A stretch of DNA of 64,000 nt, taken from positions 13,997 to 77,996 of the forward strand of contig NZ_CACSIP010000019.1 in the NCBI RefSeq assembly GCF_902705885.1, written 5' to 3'. The stretch comes from Mycolicibacterium austroafricanum. GTDB taxonomy: Bacteria > Actinomycetota > Actinomycetes > Mycobacteriales > Mycobacteriaceae. The translations under genes and the position numbers were made by a program. Below, in pieces: positions 12,487 through 19,601 of this stretch (positions are counted from its first letter, which is position 1; the number at the start of each line of letters is the position of its first letter). Below the pieces are notes generated by a model. The model saw only the letters and a list, made by a program, of their open reading frames with translations. It did no database searches and had not been told where the DNA came from.

Positions 12487-12576
12487 TGGTCTGGGGTCTT
12501 CGCGCCCCGAATCCATTTCCCCTCGTGGGTATGCGCTAGGCTAGCCACGCCCATTGGCGCAGTCAGTTCGGTATGC

Positions 12577-12652
12577 GCCCCCGTAGCTCAGGGGATAGAG
12601 CGTCTGCCTCCGGAGCAGAAGGCCGCAGGTTCGAATCCTGCCGGGGGCACCA
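12577..12652 (+). tRNA. tRNA-Arg, anticodon CCG
   Basis: A complete cloverleaf can be drawn. Acceptor GCCCCCG pairs with CGGGGGC, the D-arm is GCTC-AGGGGATA-GAGC, the anticodon stem TCTGC/GCAGA encloses loop CTCCGGA (anticodon CCG), and the T-arm GCAGG-TTCGAAT-CCTGC has a canonical TTCGAAT loop. The discriminator A plus an encoded CCA ends it. A tRNA-Arg sits beside argS in M. tuberculosis too, as I recall. A possible -10, TAGGCT, lies about 35 nt upstream. A phage-like element begins right after the 3' end, so the gene is the likely integration site and has been kept intact. Confidence 0.97.
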
Positions 12653-12740
12653 GGTCAGGCCATGTTACTGACTAATGCTTGCAACATACGTGCGAGATTG
12701 CATGGCCATACGTGTCGGTCCAATCGGTCACAGTGTCATC

Positions 12741-13250
12741 ATGGCCAGAACCGCGCGAGTCGCTCTGCCCGAGGACGACTACCTCATCCTTATCGGCTAG
12801 GTGGCCTATATGGTCAGCTCGCTCGAATGGACCATTCTGGGCGATCTGCCGGGGTTGGCGCAGTACCTCCCACCTGAACTCACCACGTCGGCCCTAGCGG
12901 GCAAGTCCACCGGCCAGATCGCTGGCGCATTGACCAAGGCAGCGAACGGTATCAGCGATGACGACGTGCGGATCTTTGTCGAGCGCGCAGGTGAGTTGCT
13001 GAGCGACGCAGCTGAACTACGCAACGACATGCTTCATGCGCGACCGGCGACCATCGGTGAAGACCAACGCCTATACCGCTGGAGGCCCGCCGACTGGCGG
13101 GGGCCCGGTCGCGCGTTCCCTATCGACACCGGATGGCTCAACAGCACAATCGACAAGCTATCGGCGGCGGCGGGTGCACTCAGCGCCGCCAGGCCGCTCC
13201 ACAGAAACACAGCGTTCCTCACTCGCCAGCCACAGCCCCGCAGCCGCTAG
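12741..13250 (+). pseudogene. HEPN-like protein, split by an in-frame TAG
   Basis: An ATG at 12741 opens MARTARVALPEDDYLILIG, then a TAG at 12798-12800, then the same frame continues as VAYMVSSLEWTILGDL for 149 more residues. The two parts read as one protein of ~168 aa. The downstream part could also be made alone from the GTG at 12801. Helical segments surround ELRNDMLHARP, an R-N-x3-H motif like the R-x4-6-H catalytic signature of HEPN ribonucleases. I do not recognise the exact family; the HEPN reading rests on the motif and on the helical, LEW-containing context seen in related toxin-like proteins. The C-terminus overlaps the stop of the next gene tail to tail. Confidence 0.5.
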
Positions 13251-14056
13251 TCGGCATCGGCTCGCAGCGCCGCGATGTCCTGGTGCGGGGTGCGCCAGAC
13301 CGCAGGATCGAGCGCGTCGGGGCCGATGGTGGTGAGGTCATCAGGCACCGGCACGCCAACGTCGGAGACGCGGACGGTCACCTCCTCGTCAACGCTCGTT
13401 TTTGTGACCACCACGGCCTCGTTCAGCACCTCCGGATCCACTGTCAGCATGCCCTTGTCGATCAGGCCTTTGAGCATGATGTGGGTGTAGATCACCCGGT
13501 CGCATATGCGTGCGATGCCTGGTGCGGCGGCGTAGTACCGCTGGTCGATGCTGAGGTCGCGGATGACCGACGACCTCCGCGACTGCGCGTGGATCACATC
13601 GCCGTAGAGCCAGGCGTACATCAGCTTTCGGTCGGTGGTGGTGCCGCTGGGCGTAGCCACCCAGTACGCCTGCGCCGCCAGGTTGGCGTCGATGACGGCG
13701 CGCCAATAGTCGCGCCACCAGGTCAGGTCAATTTCCTCGTTCAGGGCCTCGGTCCCGACGAGCTGTTCCAGCGCGTCGAGCGCCCTGGCGTAATAGATCG
13801 GCTCGCTGCTGAGGATCAGCGGACGTACCCGGCTGGCCAGCGACTCCAACGCCTCCTCCGGCGGGTATTCGACTTGCAGCCGGTGGCTCTCCTCGCCGGT
13901 CTTGGTGTTGACCGTGACCCAGATCGTGACCTGGCCGGAGTGGAGCTTGCTCATCAGCGCCGCCTGCTCGCGGATCAGCGAGTGCGCCATCACACGCCGG
14001 GTCCGCAGAAGGAATCCCTCGATGACGGCTTGTGGTGTAGGTGGTGCTGAGGCCAT
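13247..14056 (-). CDS. Unknown protein of the tRNA-Arg element
   Basis: I do not recognise this 269-residue protein. It has no signal peptide or membrane segment. The N-terminal half contains IREQAALMSKLHSGQVTIWV, the middle is rich in aromatic residues (WWRDYWRAVID, QAYWV, MYAWLYGDVIHAQSR), and the C-terminal third is acidic and beta-like (VTVRVSDVGVPVPDD). I chose the ATG that starts MASAPPTPQ; a GTG at 14125 would add 23 residues of low-complexity sequence. It is convergent with the HEPN-like gene, their stops sharing CTAG, and divergent from the ImmA/IrrE gene. Its place next to toxin-like genes suggests a role in the element's accessory functions, but nothing in the sequence shows what it does. 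Confidence 0.65.
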   Translation of the reverse strand: MASAPPTPQAVIEGFLLRTRRVMAHSLIREQAALMSKLHSGQVTIWVTVNTKTGEESHRLQVEYPPEEALESLASRVRPLILSSEPIYYARALDALEQLVGTEALNEEIDLTWWRDYWRAVIDANLAAQAYWVATPSGTTTDRKLMYAWLYGDVIHAQSRRSSVIRDLSIDQRYYAAAPGIARICDRVIYTHIMLKGLIDKGMLTVDPEVLNEAVVVTKTSVDEEVTVRVSDVGVPVPDDLTTIGPDALDPAVWRTPHQDIAALRADAD

Positions 14057-14187
14057 GGCCGCACTGTACGACCGCGCACCGACACTCTCGGGCGGCGGCG
14101 CGACACCCCCGAGAAGCGCGTTCACGCCGGTGCGCCCCCGCGTGCTGGCTGATTGGTGACCCTTGTGGGTAGGGGTGGTGCATCATC

Positions 14188-15393
14188 GTGAGCATGCCGT
14201 CCATACCCGCCCCCGTTGAGCCATCGGTGCTCCGCTGGGCGCGTGAGTCGTGCGGCCTGATCGAGGTCGCGGCATCGCGCAAGATCGGGGTGCCCGACGA
14301 CCGGGTGGCCGCGTGGGAGGCGGGCACGGCGGTGCCGACCATTGCGCAGTTGCGCAAGGCGGCCGAGGTGTACAAGCGGTCGCTGGCGGTGTTCTTCCTT
14401 CCCGCGCCGCCCGAGGGGTTCGACACCCTGCGCGACTTCCGGCGGCTCGACGGTGCCGACGGCGGGAAGTGGTCGCCCGAGCTGCATGAGGAGTTCCGGC
14501 GAGCGCATACACAGCGTGACTACGCATTGGAGCTGGCCGAGACCGAGGAGCGCGAGCTGCCCGACGCCTGGCGCGTCCCGGTGTCCGAAGACGACAGCGA
14601 CGCCGACATCGCGACGCGCATCCGCGCGGCCCTGATCGAGGTCGGGCCGCTGCCCATCCCGCCGAACTCGCCGACGCCCTACGAGCACCTGAATGCGTGG
14701 GTCTCGGCCATCGAGGCGTCCGGGGTGCTGGTGCTGGCGACCCGTGGCGGCAAGGTGGCCGTGGACGAGATGCGCGGCATGTCGCTCTACTTCGACGTGC
14801 TGCCGGTGATCGTGCTCAACGGCGGCGATTACCCCCGCCCGCGACTGTTCTCGCTGCTGCACGAGTTCGTCCACCTGGTGTTGCACACCGAGGGGTTGTG
14901 CGACGTGGTGACCGACGACCGGCCCCGCAGCGCCAACCGGACCTTGGAGGCGCGGTGCAACTCCATCGCCGCCGCCGTACTGATGCCCGCCGCCCAGGTG
15001 CGCGGGAGACCCGAAGTCATCGCGCGCACCGACATCCCGGCCTCGTGGACCTACGAGACGCTGCGCCCGGTAGCTGCGCAGTTCGGTGTGAGCGCCGAGG
15101 CGTTCCTGCGGCGGCTGTCCACGTTGGGTCTGGTGCCGGTCGAGCTGTACCGGCAGCGCCGCGCGGAGTTCATCGCCGCCCATGATGAGGAGGCCGACCG
15201 CGCACGGTCGACCGGCGGTGGGGATTGGTACCGCAACACCGTGCGCGACCTCGGCAAGGGCTACGTGCGCGCCGTCGCCGACGCCCACCGCCGCCGGGTC
15301 ATCGACAGCAACACCGCTGCGATCTACCTGGACGCGAAGGTGAGCCAGATTCCGCGTCTGGCCGAGTCCGCCGAGCTGCGGAGCGTTGTGTGA
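14188..15393 (+). CDS. HTH-ImmA/IrrE metallopeptidase, probable antitoxin or regulator
   Basis: This 401-residue protein joins an N-terminal XRE-like helix-turn-helix (residues ~12-65, SRKIGVPDDRVAAWEAGTAVP) to a zinc peptidase domain of the ImmA/IrrE family. The zinc site is His225-Glu226-x2-His229 (LLHEFVHLVLH), with a downstream glutamate in the EARCNSIAAAVLMPA helix, a hallmark of the family. Such proteins cleave or regulate phage-type repressors (ImmA of ICEBs1, IrrE/DdrO of Deinococcus). The GTG at 14188 was chosen; an ATG two codons later is possible. The stop overlaps the start of the PIN-like gene by 4 nt (GTGA), so the two are made together. Predicted toxin-antitoxin pairs with this composition have been proposed in the literature. 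Confidence 0.85.
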   Translation: MSMPSIPAPVEPSVLRWARESCGLIEVAASRKIGVPDDRVAAWEAGTAVPTIAQLRKAAEVYKRSLAVFFLPAPPEGFDTLRDFRRLDGADGGKWSPELHEEFRRAHTQRDYALELAETEERELPDAWRVPVSEDDSDADIATRIRAALIEVGPLPIPPNSPTPYEHLNAWVSAIEASGVLVLATRGGKVAVDEMRGMSLYFDVLPVIVLNGGDYPRPRLFSLLHEFVHLVLHTEGLCDVVTDDRPRSANRTLEARCNSIAAAVLMPAAQVRGRPEVIARTDIPASWTYETLRPVAAQFGVSAEAFLRRLSTLGLVPVELYRQRRAEFIAAHDEEADRARSTGGGDWYRNTVRDLGKGYVRAVADAHRRRVIDSNTAAIYLDAKVSQIPRLAESAELRSVV

Positions 15394-15860
15394 CCGACCG
15401 GTTCTACTCGTTCGACACCAGTGCGATCCTCAACGGGCGACGTGACCTGTTCCGGCCCACGGTGTTTCAAACGCTATGGGTGCAGATCGAGGACGCCGTC
15501 GCGGCAGGACAGATCAGGTCGGTGGACGAGGTGCAGCGCGAGCTGAGCAGGCGTGATGACGACGCCAAGCGGTGGGCCGACGCGCAGCCTGACCTGTTCG
15601 TGCCGCTTGAGACGCCGATACAGCAAAGCGCTGCCCAGATACTCACCGTGCACGACCGGCTCGTCCGTCAAGGTGGAAGGCGCAGCGGTGCTGACCCGTT
15701 CGTCATCGCGCTGGCGATGGTGCGCAACGGCACCGTCGTCACCGAGGAAACCGCGACCGGTAATCTGGACAAGCCGCGCATCCCTGATGTGTGCGGTGAC
15801 CTCGGGGTGCCGTGCCTCAACCTCATGGAGTACATCGAAGCGCAGGGGTGGACATTCTGA
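15390..15860 (+). CDS. DUF4411/PIN-like protein, probable toxin partner
   Basis: A 156-residue protein beginning RFYSFDTSAILNGR, where Asp9 is the first acidic residue of a PIN nuclease active site. Further acidic positions follow in SVDEVQREL and in SGADPFVIALAM near residue 105, with a C-terminal VVTEETA strand. This is the pattern of DUF4411 proteins, which have a PIN-type fold and would be metal-dependent RNases. Translational coupling to the HTH-ImmA gene argues for a two-gene unit in which this is the effector. I cannot say whether it is active; the acidic residues expected for metal binding appear present. Confidence 0.8.
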   Translation: MTDRFYSFDTSAILNGRRDLFRPTVFQTLWVQIEDAVAAGQIRSVDEVQRELSRRDDDAKRWADAQPDLFVPLETPIQQSAAQILTVHDRLVRQGGRRSGADPFVIALAMVRNGTVVTEETATGNLDKPRIPDVCGDLGVPCLNLMEYIEAQGWTF

Positions 15861-15918
15861 TCAGTGCGCCGCACGCCACGGCGACCCTGCTCGCTCTGCA
15901 TTGTGCGCCACGCTGACC

Positions 15919-16632
15919 TTATCCCTCGGTGATGATCAGTGCGTACTCGATGCTGTAGGTGTTGGTCAGGCCGAGTGCCTGTTCCCACTGGTGAATGAAC
16001 TCGGCGGATTTGTCGCACGCCCACTGCGCGACACCGGCGCACAGGACATGGTGAGGGAACCAGGGTTTCGCACCTTGCATCAACGGGTTCGCCGGCATCA
16101 ACTGGATCAGCCGTTTCTGCAAGGTGTGCGCGTCGTTGTCCCATTGGAGCTTCGGCTTGAAGTGCACGAAGGCGTCGCGCAGTTTCACTAGGCCGCACAC
16201 GTCCTGGGCGGGCCGCGTGCCCCTGTCGATGCCTCGCCCAGTAGCGCAGACCAGCGTCTGGTCTAGCTTGTCGATCACCGGCAGACGGTCCGAGCCTGGT
16301 CGTTCGGCAAACTCGCGGATGGCATCGACCTGCGCAACGTTCAGACCAGCGAGGCGCTGCCTCGCTGACCCAGGGATCGGCTCCGTGGCAGCGAACCAGA
16401 CTTCATTAACCCGCGCCTCCAAGAACGCCGCAGACTCGACAATTGCACACACCGCATATGACTCAGCGTCGTAATCGACGGTCGGCAGTGCATCGCGCCG
16501 GGTTTCCAGCACCACACGCTCCCGTTCGCGGCATTGGGATGCCATCAAACGGGCGGCACGGATGTGTGCACCCGCGAAATAGTGCCGCGTACCGATCACG
16601 TCGTAAGTCGGTCTGCCTGCCGGATCTGCCAT
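15919..16632 (-). CDS. HEPN-like protein of the tRNA-Arg element
   Basis: A 237-residue soluble, largely helical protein starting MADPAGRPTYDVIG; the upstream part of the open frame is not family-like. Around Arg152-His157 it has LRDAFVHFKPK, an R-D-x3-H motif matching the HEPN R-x4-6-H signature in which the second residue is polar. An earlier helix (AIVESAAFLEARVNEVWF) has the shape of the first HEPN helix. It may therefore be a ribonuclease or an inactive HEPN partner. It is convergent with the PIN-like gene and upstream of xis on the opposite strand. Other origins, such as a helical dimerisation protein without activity, cannot be excluded. Confidence 0.6.
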   Translation of the reverse strand: MADPAGRPTYDVIGTRHYFAGAHIRAARLMASQCRERERVVLETRRDALPTVDYDAESYAVCAIVESAAFLEARVNEVWFAATEPIPGSARQRLAGLNVAQVDAIREFAERPGSDRLPVIDKLDQTLVCATGRGIDRGTRPAQDVCGLVKLRDAFVHFKPKLQWDNDAHTLQKRLIQLMPANPLMQGAKPWFPHHVLCAGVAQWACDKSAEFIHQWEQALGLTNTYSIEYALIITEG

Positions 16633-16817
16633 AACCGAAGTATGCCGACACCGAACCCCGCCGCGCCTCCGAGTCATCGTCCGCCGATCTGGCGGCGCAT
16701 CCATGCCGGGGGTGGTGGAATCTTGCCCTCGCGGGCGCGGCGTGCGGTGTCCATTGGGGTGAATGCGCCGAGGCCAAACGCGCGTGGCTGGGCCGCATCA
16801 CTGCTTTACAGGATTGT

Positions 16818-16838
16818 GCGCGTTCGTATTTGACGCGC
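16818..16838 (-). terminator. Small hairpin after xis
   Basis: GCGCGT (16818-16823) and ACGCGC (16833-16838) can pair across a 9-nt loop, starting 6 nt after the end of the excisionase gene. The stem is short and there is no T-run, so this is a weak call. Confidence 0.25.
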
Positions 16839-16844
16839 GCATGC

Positions 16845-17069
16845 TTATCGAGCGGCCTGAATCTCCACCGGAATCACCGGGCGCAGCAGCGCATTGACAT
16901 CGGCGACTTTGACGCGCATGGCGCTGCCCGGCTTGTCGCTTATCCGGTAGGCGGGCAGCTCGCCGCTGGCGATCTTGTCGCGGAACGTGAACACCGAGTA
17001 GCCCGTACGGGCGGCCGCAGAGCGCAGCGATTCGTACTCGGGCGTGGGAATGGCAGTGCGGGTGGACAC
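16845..17069 (-). CDS. Excisionase-like winged-helix protein
   Basis: A 74-residue DNA-binding protein with a MerR/excisionase-type winged helix: YESLRSAAARTGYSVFTFRDKI forms the helix-turn-helix, and LPAYRISDKPGSAMRVKVADV the wing and following helix. Proteins like this direct an integrase toward excision and bind next to the attachment site. The GTG at 17069 is chosen because AAGGAG sits about 8 nt upstream and the protein then starts at the normal place; the longer frame adds a non-family leader. It lies 5' of the integrase's C-terminal end, both on the minus strand, the common arrangement in actinobacterial elements of this size. Confidence 0.8.
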   Translation of the reverse strand: MSTRTAIPTPEYESLRSAAARTGYSVFTFRDKIASGELPAYRISDKPGSAMRVKVADVNALLRPVIPVEIQAAR

Positions 17070-17243
17070 TTCGGTCTCCTTTGAACTCGCCGCTAACCGA
17101 AGGGACCGGGTGGTCCTATTCGGGTTGCGGCGGCCCAATGCCGCCTTAACGCCTACGAATATAGCGCAGGCCGTGAGTTTTCGTTGCATTGCGCGCGAAA
17201 CGCGCCAATCGAGTTAGGTTGTGCGGGTTCAGTTTCCCGACAT

Positions 17244-18389
17244 TTACGGGTTAGTCGCGGCTAGCGCGGAGAGTTTGTCGGCCAGCTCGGCCGTGCGCCC
17301 CTCGGCGGTGTGCTGGTAGCGCATCGCCATGTTGGGCGAGGTGTGGCCCAGCCAGTCCATCAGCTCGCGCAGCGTCGCGCCGGTGTGTGCGTACAGTACG
17401 CCGCCCGCGTGGCGCAGATCGTGGAAGTGCAGGTCCGGCTGCCCGACTGCCACCCTGGCGGCCTCCCAGGCGGTGCGGAACCGCTTCTCCCCGGCGAACG
17501 ACCCCGTGGAAGGCTCCACGAACACCAGTGCCTCGTCGCTCTCGCCGACGTGGCGCGCGAGGTGGTCCACGACAGCGGGCCGGACGTGCGGGGGCACACT
17601 GACCACGCGCCGCGATTCGCGGGTCTTGGTCGGCCCCACCTCGAACTTGCCCTCCCGGTACGTCACCGCCCGCTCGATCCGCACCGTGGACCCGTCGGCG
17701 GCGATGTCGCAACGGCGCAACGCGAACACCTCACCCATTCGCAGCGCGCACCAACCGGCTAGCAGCACGGCCAGGCGTGCGTCGTCGGGCATCTTCGCGG
17801 CCAGCTCGGTCAGTTTGGGCGGCGTCGAGCAGCACTACCGACCGGCGGGCGTGCTTCACCTGCGCCGCCCCCTTGATCCGACACGGGTTGCGCTCGATCA
17901 GGTCGTCGGACATGGCGGTGTTGAACACCCCGTTGAGGACGGCGTACGGCTGCGCGTTGCGGGTCTCGTGCTCACTGCCCAGCCCGGCGAACCACGTCCG
18001 CACGTGCTCGGGCGTGATCTCGGCCAGACCGAGGTCGCCCAGCGCGGGCAGGATGTGGCTGTCGAGGTGGCCCCGGTAGTTGTCGCGGGTGCGCCGTGCC
18101 AGCTTGGTCTTGTTGTCCAGCCACGTGTTGGCGTAGGTGCGCAACGTCAGCTTCTCGGCCTGGCGGCGGGCAGCCCATTCGGCGGGCGGGGTCCACTCCC
18201 CCGGTCAGCGACGGTCGAGGGCGGTCAGGTCCTCCTCGGCCTGCAGCCAGTGCTCGGCGCTGCTCTTGGTCGGGAACGTGGCCAACGCCTTGTAGACCAC
18301 CCCGTTGTGCAGGTAGCTCGCCTGCCAGCGGCCCGAGGGCAGTTGGCGCAGCCGACCGAACGACCGCCGGGGGCACCACGAACATCCAA
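17244..18389 (-). pseudogene. Tyrosine integrase, broken by one nonsense codon and two frameshifts
   Basis: Pieces in different frames join into one phage-type integrase of ~380 aa. The N-terminal arm-binding domain reads RRSFGRLRQLPSGRWQASYL, the SAM-like core-binding domain RTYANTWLDNKTKLARRTRDNY, and the catalytic domain has the RHRY set: Arg in LRMGEVFALRR, His-x2-Arg in FHDLRHAGG, the later His in WLGH and Tyr in MAMRYQHT. Lesions are: a one-base loss in the C-run near 18371-18375, after which a TTG start at 18389 would fit; an in-frame TGA at 18205-18207; and one extra A in AAA at 17814-17816 that shifts the catalytic domain out of frame. Two of the three are in homopolymers, so sequencing error is possible for those. 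Confidence 0.88.
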
Positions 18390-18503
18390 GCTGGCTCCAC
18401 GGCCATTACCAGGGCCAACTCGGCATCCCGACCCGCACCGCCTGGAAGTCGTCGCCGCCCTCGGGATCAGCACCACCTGGTCCCGACGTCGAAGGCTCCG
18501 TCG

Positions 18504-18773
18504 ATGGTGACGGCGAGTTCACCCCCAGAGGATGATGCACTGATGAAGGCGAGCAGGGCGTGCAAGGGCGGAGGCAAGAACTGGTCGGTGAATAAGGACG
18601 GCAAGCCGATCTGTCCCGGCTGCTTCCGAGGCCTCAGCGCCGTCGCCGGCTATGGAAAGACGGTGCGCAACACGCCCATCGTCCCTGCGCACGACCGTCC
18701 CGGTCCTCAGGACGCCCAGAAGCCTCGTCGCGACCGACACGCTGACTCACGGGGCTCCGGCGGCGCCTCCTGA
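18504..18773 (+). CDS. Small zinc-ribbon-like protein
   Basis: A short basic protein of 89 residues with a likely metal site: one Cys in RACKGGGK and a Cys-Pro-Gly-Cys pair in KPICPGCFRGLSAV. The rest is Lys/Arg/Pro-rich and ends in a disordered tail. An alternative ATG at 18543 (MKASRACKGGG) would remove 13 residues and begins right at the conserved-looking part. It lies just outside the integrase on the other strand, so it may belong to the chromosome or to the end of the element. Function unknown; a nucleic-acid-binding role is only a guess from its charge. Confidence 0.5.
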   Translation: MVTASSPPEDDALMKASRACKGGGKNWSVNKDGKPICPGCFRGLSAVAGYGKTVRNTPIVPAHDRPGPQDAQKPRRDRHADSRGSGGAS

Positions 18774-18825
18774 GCGAAAATCCGTGGACAGATCGCGGCG
18801 GCCCGTGTGCCGTGCACGCGTGGCG

Positions 18826-19458
18826 TCAGGACCACTCCGCGAGGACCCGCATCTTGCCGGCCTTCACCGCCGCGTCCCGTCGCAGCTTCTTGAGCTGCGG
18901 CGCGAACGCGTTGCGGGCGTTGTCCTGGAAGTTCAGCGGCAGCTCCAGCGCACTGACTAGCTTGGCCTCGAGATACCACGGCTCAGGATGCAGCACCCAG
19001 GACACCGCGGCATTCTCTGCCATCCACCGGGTCAGCACGGCTTCACCGCCGGCGAAGGTCTGCCGCTTGCCCGAGCCGATCCGGCGCAGCGCGAAGCCGA
19101 GTTGATCGCCGAGCAGCACCCCGAGCGACTTTCGCAGTGTGGAGCCGTCGGCGCCGGCATTGCCGGCACCGAAGTGGTAGCGAATGCGTTTGCGCAGGTC
19201 CTGCGGCGTCTGCGGCTTGCCGTCGGCGCGGGGCGGACCGGGGCTGATTCCGACGTAGAGCAGTGTCCAGCCGTCCCGCTGTTCGCACCCGGTGACATCG
19301 ATGTCGCCCGGAATGTCGCGGAACCACCATCCGTGAGCGCCGGCTTCGTCGGGCACCGGGCACGGCTCGGCGAACACCTCGTCGCGCGTATACCGCTGAG
19401 CCGCAAGAAAGTTCGCGACAGCGGTGGCGTTCCGCTTCGCGGAGATCGACTCAGCCAT
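18826..19458 (-). CDS. GIY-YIG-like protein
   Basis: A 210-residue protein with features of the GIY-YIG nuclease superfamily: a first strand LLYVGISPGPP (Y-V-G in place of YIG), then LRKRIRYHFGAGNAGADGSTLR, where Arg would be the catalytic arginine, and later HPEPWYLEAKLVSALELPLN with a Glu in the position of the metal ligand, followed by a conserved-looking asparagine (LNFQDNARN). The family includes repair and homing nucleases as well as many uncharacterised bacterial proteins. The ATG start is clear. It is divergent from the acyl-CoA dehydrogenase operon and is not obviously linked to it. Nuclease activity is an inference. Confidence 0.7.
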   Translation of the reverse strand: MAESISAKRNATAVANFLAAQRYTRDEVFAEPCPVPDEAGAHGWWFRDIPGDIDVTGCEQRDGWTLLYVGISPGPPRADGKPQTPQDLRKRIRYHFGAGNAGADGSTLRKSLGVLLGDQLGFALRRIGSGKRQTFAGGEAVLTRWMAENAAVSWVLHPEPWYLEAKLVSALELPLNFQDNARNAFAPQLKKLRRDAAVKAGKMRVLAEWS

Positions 19459-19546
19459 GATTCCGAGCGTAGTCGCAGGTGGCCTTGGCGTATCGCTGCG
19501 CCGCCGGACCGCCGGAAACCGACGTCACCACCACGTTTGATTTACC

Positions 19547-19566
19547 GACCAACTAGGTGGTTAGTC
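19547..19566. promoter_or_regulatory. Palindromic operator before the acyl-CoA dehydrogenase pair
   Basis: GACCAACTAGGTGGTTAGTC is an imperfect 20-bp palindrome of the form GACYAACYA...TRGTTRGTC, 36 bp upstream of the first dehydrogenase start. Such ACYAAC-type palindromes are typical TetR-family operators in front of mycobacterial lipid genes. No TetR gene is adjacent; the cognate regulator may be the TetR at 29061-29684 or one elsewhere. Confidence 0.65.
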
Positions 19567-19601
19567 TGCAGTGAGACCCCGTTCCCGAGCAGGAGGCCGC
19601 C

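Larger units (their letters stand above)
12653..18389. mobile_element. Small integrative element at tRNA-Arg, probably immobile
   Basis: The stretch starts at the tRNA-Arg 3' end and ends with a tyrosine integrase. It includes an excisionase-like gene, an ImmA/IrrE-PIN pair, two HEPN-like genes and one unknown. None of these genes belongs to the flanking core order as I remember it. I could not find a second copy of the tRNA 3' sequence, so the right boundary is only the integrase start. The integrase has three lesions and one cargo gene has an in-frame stop, so the element seems to be decaying. It could be a satellite or prophage remnant; no capsid, portal or terminase gene is visible. Confidence 0.75.

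Noticed and set aside
17200..17243. T-arm-like GGGTTCAGTTTCCCG next to the integrase end
   Set aside because: It does not form a proper tRNA arm and does not match the tRNA-Arg here, so it is not proposed as an attachment site.
18390..18530. Search for attR, a copy of the tRNA-Arg 3' end
   Set aside because: I found no match to TTCGAATCCTGCCGGGGGC near the integrase, so no attachment site is reported.
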